Of a stretch of 64,000 bases of DNA, positions 45,201-54,995 are shown piece after piece. Source of the stretch: Odiellus spinosus. Lineage: Eukaryota; Arthropoda; Arachnida; Opiliones; Phalangiidae. A program made the translations under genes and the position numbers. The number at the start of each line of letters is the position of its first letter. Positions within the stretch are counted from its first letter, which is position 1. Below the pieces are notes generated by a model. The model did not search any database and was not told where the DNA came from. It was given only the letters and a program-made list of their open reading frames with translations. The stretch is taken from assembly GCA_963920705.1 (NCBI GenBank), contig OY987232.1, positions 15,005,726 through 15,069,725 on the forward strand, in the 5' to 3' direction.

Positions 45201-48200
45201 TGGATGTCGAAAGAGTAATAGTTTCGATTTTGAGGCTTGGAGTGGATGTCGAAAGAATACTTGGCGTAGATGAAGATATAGTACTAGTTTCACTTGTAAT
45301 GCTTGGAGTATATGTCGAAAGAGTACTAGTTTTGTATTTAATGCTTGGGGTAGATGCAGGTATAGTACTATTTTCGGATGTTACTCTTGGAGTGGTAGTC
45401 GATATAGTACTAGTTTCGCTTGTAATGCTTGGAGTAGATGTCGAAAGAGTACTAGTTTCGGATTTAATGCTTGGTGTAGATGAAGGCATAGTACTAGTTT
45501 CGGATGTTACTCTTGGAGTGGTAGTCCATATAGTACTTGATTCGGATGTAATGCAAGGAGTGGATGTCGATGGAGTACTAGTTTCAGATTTAATGCTTAG
45601 AGTTGATGACGACAGAGTACTTATTACGGATGATATAACAGAAGCGCCTGTCGAAATAGTACTAGATTCGGACGTGATGCTTGGAGAGAATGTCGATAGA
45701 GTACTAGTTTCGGATGTTGTGCTTGGATTGGATGTCGAAAGGGTACTAGTTTCGATTTTGAGGCTTGGAGTGGATGTCGAAAGAATACCTGGCGTAGATG
45801 AAGATACAGTACTAGTTTCGCTTGTAATGCTTGGAGTAGATGTCGAAAGAGTACTAGTTTCGATTGTAATGCTTGGAGTAGATGTTGAAAGAGTACTAGT
45901 TTCGATTGTAATGCTTGGAGTAGATGTCGAAAGAGTACTAGTTTCGGATTTAATGCTTGGTGTTGATGAAGGTATAGTACTAGTTTCGCTTGTAATGCTT
46001 GGAGTAGATGTCGAAAGAGTACTAGTTGCGCTTGTAATGCTTGGAGTATATGTCGAAAGAGTACTAGTTTCGGATTTAATGCTTGGTGTTGATGAAGGTA
46101 TAGTACTAGTTTCGCTTGTAATGCTTGGAGTATATGTCGAAAGAGTACTAGTTTCGGATTTAATGCTTGGTGTTGATGAAGGTATAGTACTAGTTTCGCT
46201 TGTAATGCTTGGAGTAGATGTCGAAAGAGTACTAGTTGCGCTTGTAATGCTTGGAGTATATGTCGAAAGAGTACTAGTTTCGGATTTAATGCTTGGTGTT
46301 GATGAAGGTATAGTACTAGTTTCGGACGTAATGCTTGGAGAGGATGTCGATAGAGTACTAGTTTCGGATGTTGTGCTTGGATTGGATGTCGAAAGAGCAC
46401 TAGTTTCGGTTTTGAGGCTTGGAGTGGATGTCGAAAGAATACTTGGAGTAGATGTCGAAAGAGTACTAGTTTCGCTTGTAATGCTTGGAGTAGATGTCGA
46501 AAGAGTACTAGTTTCGGATTTAATTCTTGGTGTAGATGAAGGTATAGTACTAGTTTCGGATGTAATGCTAGGAGTGGATGTCGACGGAGTACTAGTTTCA
46601 GATTTAATGCTTAGAGTTGATGACGACAGAGTACTTATTACGGATGATATAACAGGAGTGCCTGTGGACATAGTACTAGTTTCGGATGATTTGCTAGGAG
46701 TGCCTGTGGACATAGTACTAGTTTCGGATGATATGCAAGGAGAGCCTATCGAGATAGTACTTGTTTTGGGTGTAATGATTGGAGTGGATGTCGAAAGAGC
46801 ACTAGTTTCGAATGTAATGCTCGGAGTTGATGTCGGCAGAGTACTAGTTTCTGATATAATGCTTGGAGTGGATGTCGACCAAGTACTTGTTTCCGATGTA
46901 TTGCTTGGAGTGGATGTCAACGTAGTACTATATTCAGATGCAATGCTTGGAGTGGATGTCGTTATAGTATTAGTTTCGGATGTAATGCTTGGAGTGGATG
47001 TCGACAGAGTACTATTTCCGGATGTAATGCTTGGAGTACTTATTTCGGATGATATACTAAGAGTGCCTGTGGATAAAGTACTATTTTCGGATGAAATAAT
47101 AAGAAAGGCGGTTGACATAGTACTAGTTTTAAATGTTTTGCTTGGAGTAGATGTCAACAGAGTACTAGTTTCGGATTCGATGCTAGGAGTGGTTGTGAAC
47201 ATAGCAATCGTTTCGGTTGTCATGCTAAGAGTGAGTGTCGATAAAGAACTAGTTTCGGTTGTTTTACTAGGAGTTACAGTTGCCATAATACTAGTTTCGG
47301 TTCTTACGCTAGGAATGACTGACGATTTTGTCTTTCTTTCAGAATATGGAGTTATTTCGATAGAAGAATAAATGGTAGCAGTCGGTTTTTCTTTCGTTGA
47401 TTGAGATGTAATTTTTGTAGGTCTTAAGGGTGTACAAGTTGATGGAACTTTGCTAGTACTAGTTTCGGATGTAATGCTTGGAGTGGATATCGACGAAGTA
47501 ATAATTTCGGATGTACTGCTTGGAGTGAATGTCGACAGAGTACTAGTTTCGGATGTTATGCTTGGAGTGGATGTCGACAGAGTACTAGCTTCGGATGTAA
47601 TTCTTGGAGTGGATATTGACAGAGTACTTAATTCGGATGACATACTAGGAGTGTCTGTGGACAAAGTACTAGTTTCGGACGATATGCTAGGAAAGCCGGT
47701 TGACATATCACTAGCTTCAAATGTTATGCTACGAGTTTTTGTCAACATAGTACTATTTTCGGATGTAATGCTTGGAGTGGATGTCGACGTAGTACTAATT
47801 TCGGATGAACTGCTTGGAGTGGATGTCGACATAGTACTAGTTTCAGGGGTGATGCTAGGAGTTCGTGTAGTATTTGAGTCGGTTTTTATGCTCGGAGTGA
47901 CTGTAGATAAAGTCTGCCTTTCGAGAAATGAGGTAGATTTAATTGAAGAATAAGAGCTATGGCTTAGATTTTCCTTCGTTGTTTGTGACGTTATTGGGGC
48001 AGTTATTTTAGGCGTAAAGGAGCCGAGTATGGTACTTACATTGCAAGAGCATACTTCTGTTGTCACAGAGGATATAGGAGTACTAGTTGAAGTACTCTTT
48101 TGGGTAGTGATAGTCGAAGACTTCTTTGATTTTATAGTTATTTCAGTAGGGCTTTTAGGTGTATAAGTTGATAGCAATTTGCTTATATGATATGGGCATA

Positions 48201-51200
48201 ATTTTGTTGCCACAACGGCATTAGAATTTTTGGTAAATTCAAAAGTATCCGCATTTATTTGAGAAGCGATGGTCGTTGCAGGTTTTGTAGATGTTATATT
48301 TATTTCACTACTAGCCCATGATAATTTTGTTGGAGAAGTCGATAAATTTCTGCTATCGGAATATGAAGTAGATTCGACAGAAGAAAATGAGGTTGGGCTT
48401 GAGGTTTCATTCTTCGTTGTTTGAGAACTAATTGATGGAGTTCTTGTAGGTGCAAAAAAAGGTAGTAGAGGGCTTGTAGTTGTAGAAGTTGATAGCAATT
48501 TGCTTATATGATATGGGCATAATTTTGTTGCCATAACGGCATTAGAATTTTTGGTAAATTCAAAAGTATCCGCATTTATTTGAGAAGCGATGGTCGTTGC
48601 CGGTTTTGTAGATATTAAATTTATTTCACTACTAGCCCATGATAATTTTGTTGGAGAAGTCGATAAATTTCTGCTATCGGAGTATGAAGTAGTTTCGACA
48701 GAAGAAAATGAGGTTGGGCTTGAGTTTTCCTTCTTCGTTGTTTGTGATGTTATTGGCGAAGTTATTTTAGGTGTAAAGGAACTGAGTATGGTACTTATAT
48801 TGCTAGAGCATACTTCTGTTGTCTCAGAGGATATAGGAGTACTAGTTAACGTTTTTGAAGTACTCTTTTGGGTAGTGATAGTTGAAACAGATCTCGTTGC
48901 ATCTATCGTTATTTCAGTACTAGACTCGGATGATTTCTTTGGTTTGCTGGAAATTATTGTCGATAGTGTGAGTTTGTCGAAAAATGGGGTAGATTTAATA
49001 TATGAATAAGTGGTTGGCCTTGAACTTTCTATCTTCGTGGGTTGAGATGTTATTGCAGGGGTAAAAGAAGATAGTATTCTACTCATATTAAAAGTACTTG
49101 TTTTCGCAGAGGTTATTGGAGTTCTATTTAACTCCATTGTCGTCTTAGTATTTCGGGCAGTGACGGTCGAGTTAGGCGTCTTGGAAATTATCGTTATTTT
49201 AGAGCTTGCCCTGGGTGTTATGTTAGGACTGACTGTCGAAATTGTCTGTTGTTTAGAAGACGGAGTTATTTTGATTGAAGAATATATAGAAGCAGTCAAT
49301 CTTCCTTTCGTTGATTGAGACGTGATTTGAGAAGAGCTTGTAAGTGTAGAAATGGTTGATAGCAATTTGCTTAAATGATATGGGCATAATTTAGTGGCCA
49401 CAGCAATATTAGACCTTTTCGTAAATTTAAAAGTTTCCGCATTTATTTGGGAAGCGATGGTCGATGCAGGTTTTGTAGATATTTTATTTAGTTCACTACT
49501 TAATGATGATTTTGTTGGAGAAGTCGATAAATTTCCGTTATAGGAATATGAAGTATTTTCGACAGAAGAAAATGAGGTTGGGCTTGAGGTTTCATTCTTC
49601 GTTGTTTGAGATCTAATTGATGAAGTCCTTGTAGGTGCAAAAGAAGGTAGTAGAGGGCTTGTAGTTGTAGAAGTTGATAGCAATTTGCTTATATGATACG
49701 GGCATAATTTTGTTGGCACAGTGGAATTGGAACTTTTGGTAAACTCAAAAGTTATTTGGGAAGTGACTGTCGGTGCCAGTTTCTTTGATATTATACTTAG
49801 TTCACTACTAGCCATCGATGTTTCTGTTGGAGAAGAAGTCGATAAATTACTGCTTTCCGTATACGAAGTAGATTCGACAGAAGAATGCGATGTTTGAGAT
49901 AAAGTCCTTGTAGATGCAAAAGAAGGTAGTAGAGGGCTTGTAGTTGTAGAAGTTGATAGCAATTTGCTTATATGATACGGGCATAATTTTGTTGCCACAG
50001 TGGAATTGGAACTTTTGGTAAATTCAAAAGTTATTTGGGAAGTGACTGTCGGTGCCAGTTTCTTTGATATTATACTTAGTTCACTACTAGCCATCGATGT
50101 TTCTGTTGGAGAAGAAGTCGATAAATTACTGCTTTCCGTATACGAAGTAGATTCGACAGAAGAAAGCGATGTTTGAGATAAAGTCCTTGTAGATGCAAAA
50201 GAAGGTAGTAGAGGGCTTGTAGTTGTAGAAGTTGATAGCAATTTGCTTATATGATACGGGCATAATTTTGTTGCCACAGAGGAATTGGAACTTTTGGTAA
50301 ATTCAAAAGTTATTTGGGAAGTGACTGTCGGTGCCAGTTTCTTTGATATTATACTTAGTTCACTACTAGCCATCGATGTTTCTGTTGGAGAAGAAGTCGA
50401 TAAATTACTGCTTTCCGTATACGAAGTAGATTCGACAGAAGAATGCGATGTTTGAGATAAAGTCCTTGTAGATGCAAAAGAAGGTAGTAGAGGGCTTGTA
50501 GTTGTAGAAGTTGATAGCAATTTGCTTATATGATACGGGCATAATTTTGTTGCCACAGTGGAATTGGAACTTTTGGTAAATTCAAAAGTTATTTGGGAAG
50601 TGACTGTCGGTGCCAGTTTCTTTGATATTATACTTAGTTCACTACTAGCCATCGATGTTTCTGTTGGAGAAGAAGTCGATAAATTACTGCTTTCCGTATA
50701 CGAAGTAGATTCGACAGAAGAATGCGATGTTTGAGATAAAGTCCTTGTAGATGCAAAAGAAGGTAGTAGAGGGCTTGTAGTTGTAGAAGTTGATAGCAAT
50801 TTGCTTATATGATACGGGCATAATTTTGTTGCCACAGTGGAATTGGAACTTTTGGTAAATTCAAAAGTTATTTGGGAAGTGACTGTCGGTGCCAGTTTCT
50901 TTGATATTATACTTAGTTCACTACTAGCCATCGATGTTTCTGTTGGAGAAGAAGTCAATAAATTACTGCTTTCCGTATACGAAGTAGATTCGACAGAAGA
51001 AAGCGATGTTTGAGATAAAGTCCTTGTAGATGCAAAAGAAGGTAGTAGAGGGCTTGTAGTTGTAGAAGTTGATAGCAATTTGCTTATATGATACGGGCAT
51101 AATTTTGTTGCCACAGTGGAATTGGAACTTTTGGTAAATTCAAAAGTTATTTGGGAAGTGACTGTCGGTGCCAGTTTCTTTGATATTATACTTAGTTCAC

Positions 51201-54200
51201 TACTAGCCATCGATGTTTCTGTTGGAGAAGAAGTCGATAAATTACTGCTTTCCGTATACGAAGTAGATTCGACAGAAGAATGCGATGTTTGAGATAAAGT
51301 CCTTGTAGATGCAAAAGAAGGTAGTAGAGGGCTTGTAGTTGTAGAAGTTGATAGCAATTTGCTTATATGATACGGGCATAATTTTGTTGCCACAGTGGAA
51401 TTGGAACTTTTCGTAAATTCAAAAGTTATTTGGGAAGTGACTGTCGGTGCCAGTTTCTTTGATATTATACTTAGTTCACTACTAGCCATCGATGTTTCTG
51501 TTGGAGAACAAGTCGATAAATTACTGCTTTCCGTATACGAAGTAGATTCGACAGAAGAATGCGATGTTTGAGATAAAGTCCTTGTAGATGCAAAAGAAGG
51601 TAGTAAATTATAAGAGCTCGTATCAGTTTTCGCAGAGGTTATGGGAGATCTAGTTAACTGAGCAGCTTCTTGAGTAGTTTTAGTTATCACATTGGTAGAG
51701 GTGGTGGTAGATAACTTGTTTATTTCGATACTTTGGGTAGCAACCTTTGATGAATGTGTTGAGGAATTTTGATTGACTTCTGTACTAGGCACGGATGTTA
51801 AGTTTAAAGGGAGTGTCGATACATTACGGCTTAAAGAATACTTAAATTTCTCTTCAGTAGAATTAGAAGTTGGAGTTACATCGTTAGCTTTATTAGTACA
51901 GGTCGATATAGGTGTTGCGGAACTTTTATTAACTATAGTAGTATCCTGGAATAAAATATCTGTAGGCAGTGCCGACATATTACGGTTTAAGGAATACACA
52001 GTTATAACAAGAGATTTGTTTGAAGATGTATATACAGATTGCAATGTGTTTATATGATATGGACATAGTTTGGGCATCGCATCTGTAGGGGGATTACCAG
52101 ATACCTTCTTTATCTCAGTACTTAGGTTGAAGACGGTCGATATTTGTATTGGGAAACTTGTATTTACATTAGTTATACCCTCAGATGTTAAGGTTGGAGT
52201 CAGTTCCGATTTTTTAGGGCTTGCAAAATACCGAGTCGTCTCTTGAGTAGAATAAGATGTTGCAATTGTACTATTTCTTTTCTCTGACTCGGATGTAATT
52301 AGAGAACTAATTGTAGGTAAATGAGTAGGTTGTGAAATGGATAAATGGTATGGGAATAACTCAATTACAGTTGGGGTGGTGTTAGATACAATACGACTTA
52401 AGGAATATTGAGCAGTTTCTCGAGTAGAATGAGTTGTAATTGAATGTTCTTTCTCTGTTTCAGATGTTGTTAAAGAGCTGCTTTTAAGGTTACACGTAGA
52501 GGGTAACGTGCTTATATGATATGGGCATAGTTTTGCCGTCGCAACGAAGATCGGAGCAGTAGATAACTGGTTTTTATCAGTACTTTGGGTAGCTAGGGTC
52601 GACATAGATGTTGTGGAACTTCTATTTGCCTCGGATGTTATTGTTGGAGTGATGGTCGATAAATTACGCTGGCTTATGGCATAATGAGATGCTTCTGAAG
52701 TAGAATGAGTAGTTTTACTTATAGTGGTATTCGTCGCTATGTCAGATGTAATTATAGAACTGCTTGAAGGTGCAGAAGTTGATTTTAACTGGCTTATATG
52801 GTAGGGACATAGCACTTGCATGCCATTGATAGTACTTTGCATACCGATGGTTGAAGTAGGTGTTGAGGAACCTTTATAAGTAGATTGTAACGTGCTTATA
52901 TGGTACGCGCATAGTTCTGTAATCGCATCGATGGTGGAATCAGATGTTGTGGAACTTCTATTTGCCTCGGATGTTATTGTTGGAGTGATGGTCGAAAAAT
53001 TACGCTGGCTTATGGCATAATGAGATGCTTCTGAAGTAGAATGAGTAGTTTTACTAATAGTGGTATTCGTCGCTATGTCAGATGTAATTATAGAACTGCT
53101 TGAAGGTGCAGAAGTTGATTTTAACTGGCTTATATGGTAGGGACATAGCACTTGCATGCCATTGATAGTACTTTGCATACCGATGGTTGAAGTAGGTGTT
53201 GAAGAACCTTTATAAGTAGATTGTAACGTGCTTATATGGTACGCGCATAGTTCTGTAATCGCATCGATGGTGGAATCAGAAGGTATCTCATCCATCATGG
53301 TACTTTGACTAGCCATAGTCGATGTGGCACTTTGATTTACTTCAATACTAGCCTCGCTGGTAATGTTTGAAGTTAGTGTCGATATATTACGTCGGCTTAA
53401 CGAATATTTTATCTCTTGAGTAGTAAAAGTTGTTAATCCGTCTTTTTTCTCAGATTCAGATGGAACTGGAGATCGACTTGTAGGTATACAAGTAGATTTT
53501 ATCGTGCGCATATGGTACGCGCATAGTTCTGTCATTGCAACGATGGTGGAATCAGAATAAATCTCGTTCATCATGGTACTTTTAGTAGCCTTGGTCGATA
53601 TGCGTGTTGGGAAACTTCTATTTACTTTTGTAATACTCTTAGATGTTATGGTTGGAGTTAATTTAGATTTGTTAGGGCTTTTAAAATACTGAGTCGTTGA
53701 AATTGAATTGTTCTGTGTTTCAGTTGAAATTAGAGAACTAACTGTAGGTATGTAACTAGATTTAAAAGTGCGTATATGGTATGGGAATAAATCTGCCGTT
53801 ACATCGATAGTGGGACTAGCAGATACCTTCCTTGTTAATCTTAATTTTTTCAAAGTTCCAAATGCAATTAGAGAACTAATTGTAGTCTTTTTTGGTATTG
53901 CAAAGGTAGAATTAAAATTTCTTTCAGTACTAGATTGAAATTTCGTTGAAGGTGTTTTATTAACACTTTTAGAACTTATTTTTGAAAGGAACATGTTTAT
54001 ATGATACGGGCACATTTCTAACATCGGGTTTAAATTTGTTTTTTGAGTGTTACTTGCAATAGTGATCGATCTTAAACGTTTTAAATGAAAAGGCCACTTT
54101 CTAGTCAGTGTTTTGAATGGTATAGTAGTGAGTTCTTGGTTATTTTTATTTGTTTTTTTATTTGCTACGTACCTTTTAACTTTAACCGCATAGCTAATAT

Positions 54201-54995
54201 TTTTTAGGATTTTATCCACTTTTTGTGGGTCTAATTGTTTTGAAATCTTATCAGTTATATTATCGGAAAAAGTGGCTTTTTTCTTATTAATTAATGCAGT
54301 AGTACGATTAATAATTCGTGTATTAGTCAAGGTACATGGAGTTTCATAAATATATTTACTAACTTGGTAAGGGGATGTCTTTTTCATATGAATTTTAGAA
54401 TTGTTAATGAAACTTCGATGACGCGGAGAGAGGGAAATTACATTCGCAACGGTATTAAGATTGATCATTGAATATTTTAAGATTTTCTTGTTGGTGGTAT
54501 TTTTAGTTGACTTATGTATGATGTTACTACTAGGGGGATTAACTACAGATAGATTTTCTGTAGGAATTATCTGTCTTTTAGCTCTTTTCTTAAGTGGAAG
54601 TCTCAAACCGGACTGGTTAAACAATGGCATTGTTGTATTTGAGTTGGATATTTTATAATCCATCATTTTTAAATTAGAACTAGAGCGAATGCTTTTCAAT
54701 AAACCTTTCGTAATGGGAAATCTTCCCGCGCTTCGGTTTACAGTAGGCCTAATATTAGAATATCTTTTTTTCGTCGATAGGATAAAATCGTACAGCGAAT
54801 CGCCCTTACTTTTAGCGATTTCGACTTCATTGTAGTTTCTACTTACCTGAATACTATAACTTTTATCCTCCGATAAGGTGATCCTTGTCTTGTTAAGAGT
54901 TCCATTACGATTAGTCCGAAGAACATTTGCAAATCCATCGTTAAAATACCAGGTTCCATTCCCATCATGGTCTGAACCATTAATTGATACATTTC
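1..54995 (-). CDS. Giant mucin-like Ser/Thr/Pro-rich repeat protein, main exon (partial, C-terminus off the left edge)
   Basis: Minus-strand codons occupying positions 3k+1 to 3k+3 contain no stop that I found from 55,059 down to 1. I read the non-repetitive flanks codon by codon and sampled the repeat core. The frame gives 18,331 complete codons and has no end in the window. Order from the N-terminus: about 325 non-repetitive basic residues with several N-glycosylation sequons and an RAKR site; S/T-rich modules with an LC[PA]YH motif; seven near-identical 93-residue modules; then about a thousand 14-residue repeats (STSTPSITSETST plus M, L or I), in which 10 of 14 residues are Ser or Thr with one Pro. 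Such composition is typical of heavily O-glycosylated mucin PTS domains, so a secreted or surface mucin, glue or sericin-like coat protein is inferred. Cysteine is nearly confined to the LC[PA]YH motif. The start at 54,995 assumes a TTCTTGCAG acceptor; without splicing the first ATG is at 54,666. No family was recognised. Confidence 0.88.
3888..6123 (-). repeat. Segmental duplication inside the giant ORF, offset 1,683 bp
   Basis: The block at about 3,890-4,440 recurs at about 5,573-6,123 with only scattered substitutions. The shared part includes an ELCAYH module. The offset of 1,683 bp equals 561 codons, so the frame is preserved. Confidence 0.85.
6240..11095 (-). repeat. Diverged 42-bp (14-residue) tandem array
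   Basis: Continuous 42-bp units encode SITSETST-type repeats on the minus strand, with many substitutions between units and few non-repeat interruptions. The array is bounded on the right by a module at about 11,095-11,250 that carries NLCPYHISKL and TIEITPYSERQ-like sequence. It belongs to the giant reading frame. Confidence 0.85.
12820..19221 (-). repeat. Tandem higher-order duplication, 3,177-bp period
   Basis: The sequence from about 12,820 to 16,044 recurs from about 15,997 to 19,221 with very few differences; one is TGTAGACAT at 13,033 against TGTCGACAT at 16,210. The period equals 1,059 codons. Inside each copy a further duplication of about 1.26 kb is visible (compare about 13,831 with 15,094). 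Confidence 0.85.
17097..28612 (-). repeat. Higher-order duplication of a block of about 5.15 kb, offset 6,366 bp
   Basis: The block at about 17,097-22,246 recurs at about 23,463-28,612 almost unchanged. The intervening sequence carries related blocks. Landmarks at 18,911, 19,298, 19,868 and 21,428 reappear at 25,277, 25,664, 26,234 and 27,794. The offset equals 2,122 codons. Near-identity over 5 kb indicates recent unequal exchange or conversion, or an assembly duplication. Confidence 0.85.
33598..35800 (-). repeat. Two-copy higher-order repeat, 1,098-bp period
   Basis: A block beginning near 33,598 recurs near 34,696. Both copies contain the rare GTAGATAAAGATATAG variant (33,662 and 34,760) and a 9-bp shorter unit. 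The period equals 366 codons. Confidence 0.8.
36600..37850 (-). repeat. Two-copy higher-order repeat, 594-bp period
   Basis: The rare variant GATTCGGAAGTAATG at 36,827 recurs at 37,421, and the flanking units match at the same 594-bp offset (198 codons). Confidence 0.75.
40300..42330 (-). repeat. Two-copy higher-order repeat, about 1.25-kb period
   Basis: The rare unit containing GTCGAAATAGTACTAG at about 40,841 recurs at about 42,089, an offset of 1,248 bp (416 codons). Upstream the offset is 1,290 bp because one extra 42-bp unit is present in the first copy. Confidence 0.7.
43130..46025 (-). repeat. Two-copy higher-order repeat, 1,434-bp period
   Basis: The distinctive AACATGAGTGCCTGAGGAAA segment at 43,381 recurs at 44,815. 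The match extends over most of 43,130-44,590 against 44,565-46,025 with few substitutions. The offset equals 478 codons. Confidence 0.85.
48180..48830 (-). repeat. Two LCPYH modules, about 321-bp offset
   Basis: The segment with KLCPYHISKLLST at about 48,184 recurs at about 48,505 together with its flanks (compare 48,214-48,370 with 48,535-48,690). The offset equals 107 codons. Both lie inside the giant reading frame, between the 93-residue array and the 14-residue array. Confidence 0.8.
49640..51604 (-). repeat. Seven near-identical 279-bp (93-residue) modules
   Basis: The KLCPYHISKL codons recur with TAT-CAT anchors at 49,699, 49,978, 50,257, 50,536, 50,815, 51,094 and 51,373, each exactly 279 bp apart. 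The minus-strand module contains one Cys in LCPYH, a PSFASTRTLSQTSH-like stretch, and SSVESTSYTES followed by S/T-rich sequence. Copies differ at only a handful of bases (for example TGCGATG or AGCGATG, GTCGATAAA or GTCAATAAA). Confidence 0.93.
52610..53281 (-). repeat. Two-copy 336-bp duplication with paired LCPYH and LCAYH motifs
   Basis: VLCPYHISQL and ELCAYHISTL codons at 52,795 and 52,897 recur at 53,131 and 53,233, a 336-bp (112-codon) offset. The flanking ASHYAISQRNFST segment, with an N-glycosylation sequon, is also duplicated. Confidence 0.85.
54574..54585 (-). other. Putative furin-type RAKR cleavage site in the N-terminal region
   Basis: Minus-strand codons encode KKRAKRQ about 137 residues into the main exon. 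R-x-K-R is the classical proprotein convertase consensus. If the protein is secreted, cleavage here would release the repeat region from a short basic propeptide. This is inference from the motif alone. Confidence 0.35.
54841..54849 (-). promoter_or_regulatory. Perfect consensus splice donor CAG|GTAAGT inside the open frame
   Basis: On the minus strand the codons ATT CAG GTA AGT form a full match to the donor consensus, 149 nt downstream of the proposed acceptor. The frame continues open beyond it for 54.8 kb, so constitutive use would require a downstream acceptor within that frame. It could serve an alternative isoform that skips the mucin repeats. Confidence 0.4.

Larger units (their letters stand above)
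11250..47340 (-). repeat. Core minisatellite: about 36 kb of homogenised 42-bp units encoding a mucin-type repeat
   Basis: The minus-strand unit encodes STSTPSITSETST plus one variable residue. Common variants are IPSSTPSIKSETST, LSTYTPSITSETST and a K/T swap at the ninth position. On the plus strand it appears as repeated AGTACTAGTTTCGGA-type words. About 860 units fit the span. Rare shortened units lose or gain multiples of three only (for example the 9-bp shorter unit near 21,661 and the altered unit near 30,510). Units are grouped into higher-order blocks of several hundred bp to several kb that are themselves duplicated. Copy number in such an array may be affected by assembly. Confidence 0.92.
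796..54018 (-). other. Recurrent LC[PA]YH motif, 24 copies scattered through the giant protein
   Basis: The short motif [KEVN]LC[PA]YH[ILM] is encoded near these plus-strand left coordinates: 54,001; 53,773 (Phe for Cys); 53,509; 53,233; 53,131; 52,897; 52,795; 52,513; 52,342 (Phe for Cys); 52,051; 51,373; 51,094; 50,815; 50,536; 50,257; 49,978; 49,699; 49,381; 48,514; 48,193; 11,212; 6,004; 4,321; 796. It is usually followed by ISKL, ISTL or similar and an S/T run. It supplies almost all cysteines in the region, one per module. Disulfide cross-linking or metal/heme contact through Cys, Tyr and His is conceivable but only inference. Confidence 0.85.

Noticed and set aside
20418..46400. Minus-strand frames of KLVLFRHLLQALQ type (20,418-20,867; 21,936-22,283; 26,784-27,233; 45,624-46,400)
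   Set aside because: They occupy a different minus frame from the giant ORF, are short, stop often and arise only where a few neighbouring units happen to lack stops.
11250..47340. CRISPR array or non-coding centromeric satellite
   Set aside because: There are no unique spacers between conserved repeats, units are contiguous, and the sequence context is eukaryotic. Frame preservation across all duplications argues against a non-coding satellite.
308..47371. Numerous long plus-strand frames (for example 33,596-42,580, 2,994 codons; 27,794-32,221; 44,822-47,371) with VLVSDVMLGVDV-type repeats
   Set aside because: All lie in one frame that is repeatedly broken by TGA or TAA and often needs TTG/GTG starts, while the complementary minus frame is open over the whole span including non-repetitive flanks. 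The composition is implausible for a soluble or membrane protein. They are antisense shadows of the mucin repeat.
54664..54666. ATG at 54,666 as the translation start of the giant ORF
   Set aside because: It would drop about 110 upstream codons that also look coding (several N-glycosylation sequons) and would leave the protein without a signal peptide. Splicing from an upstream exon fits better, though it is not proven.
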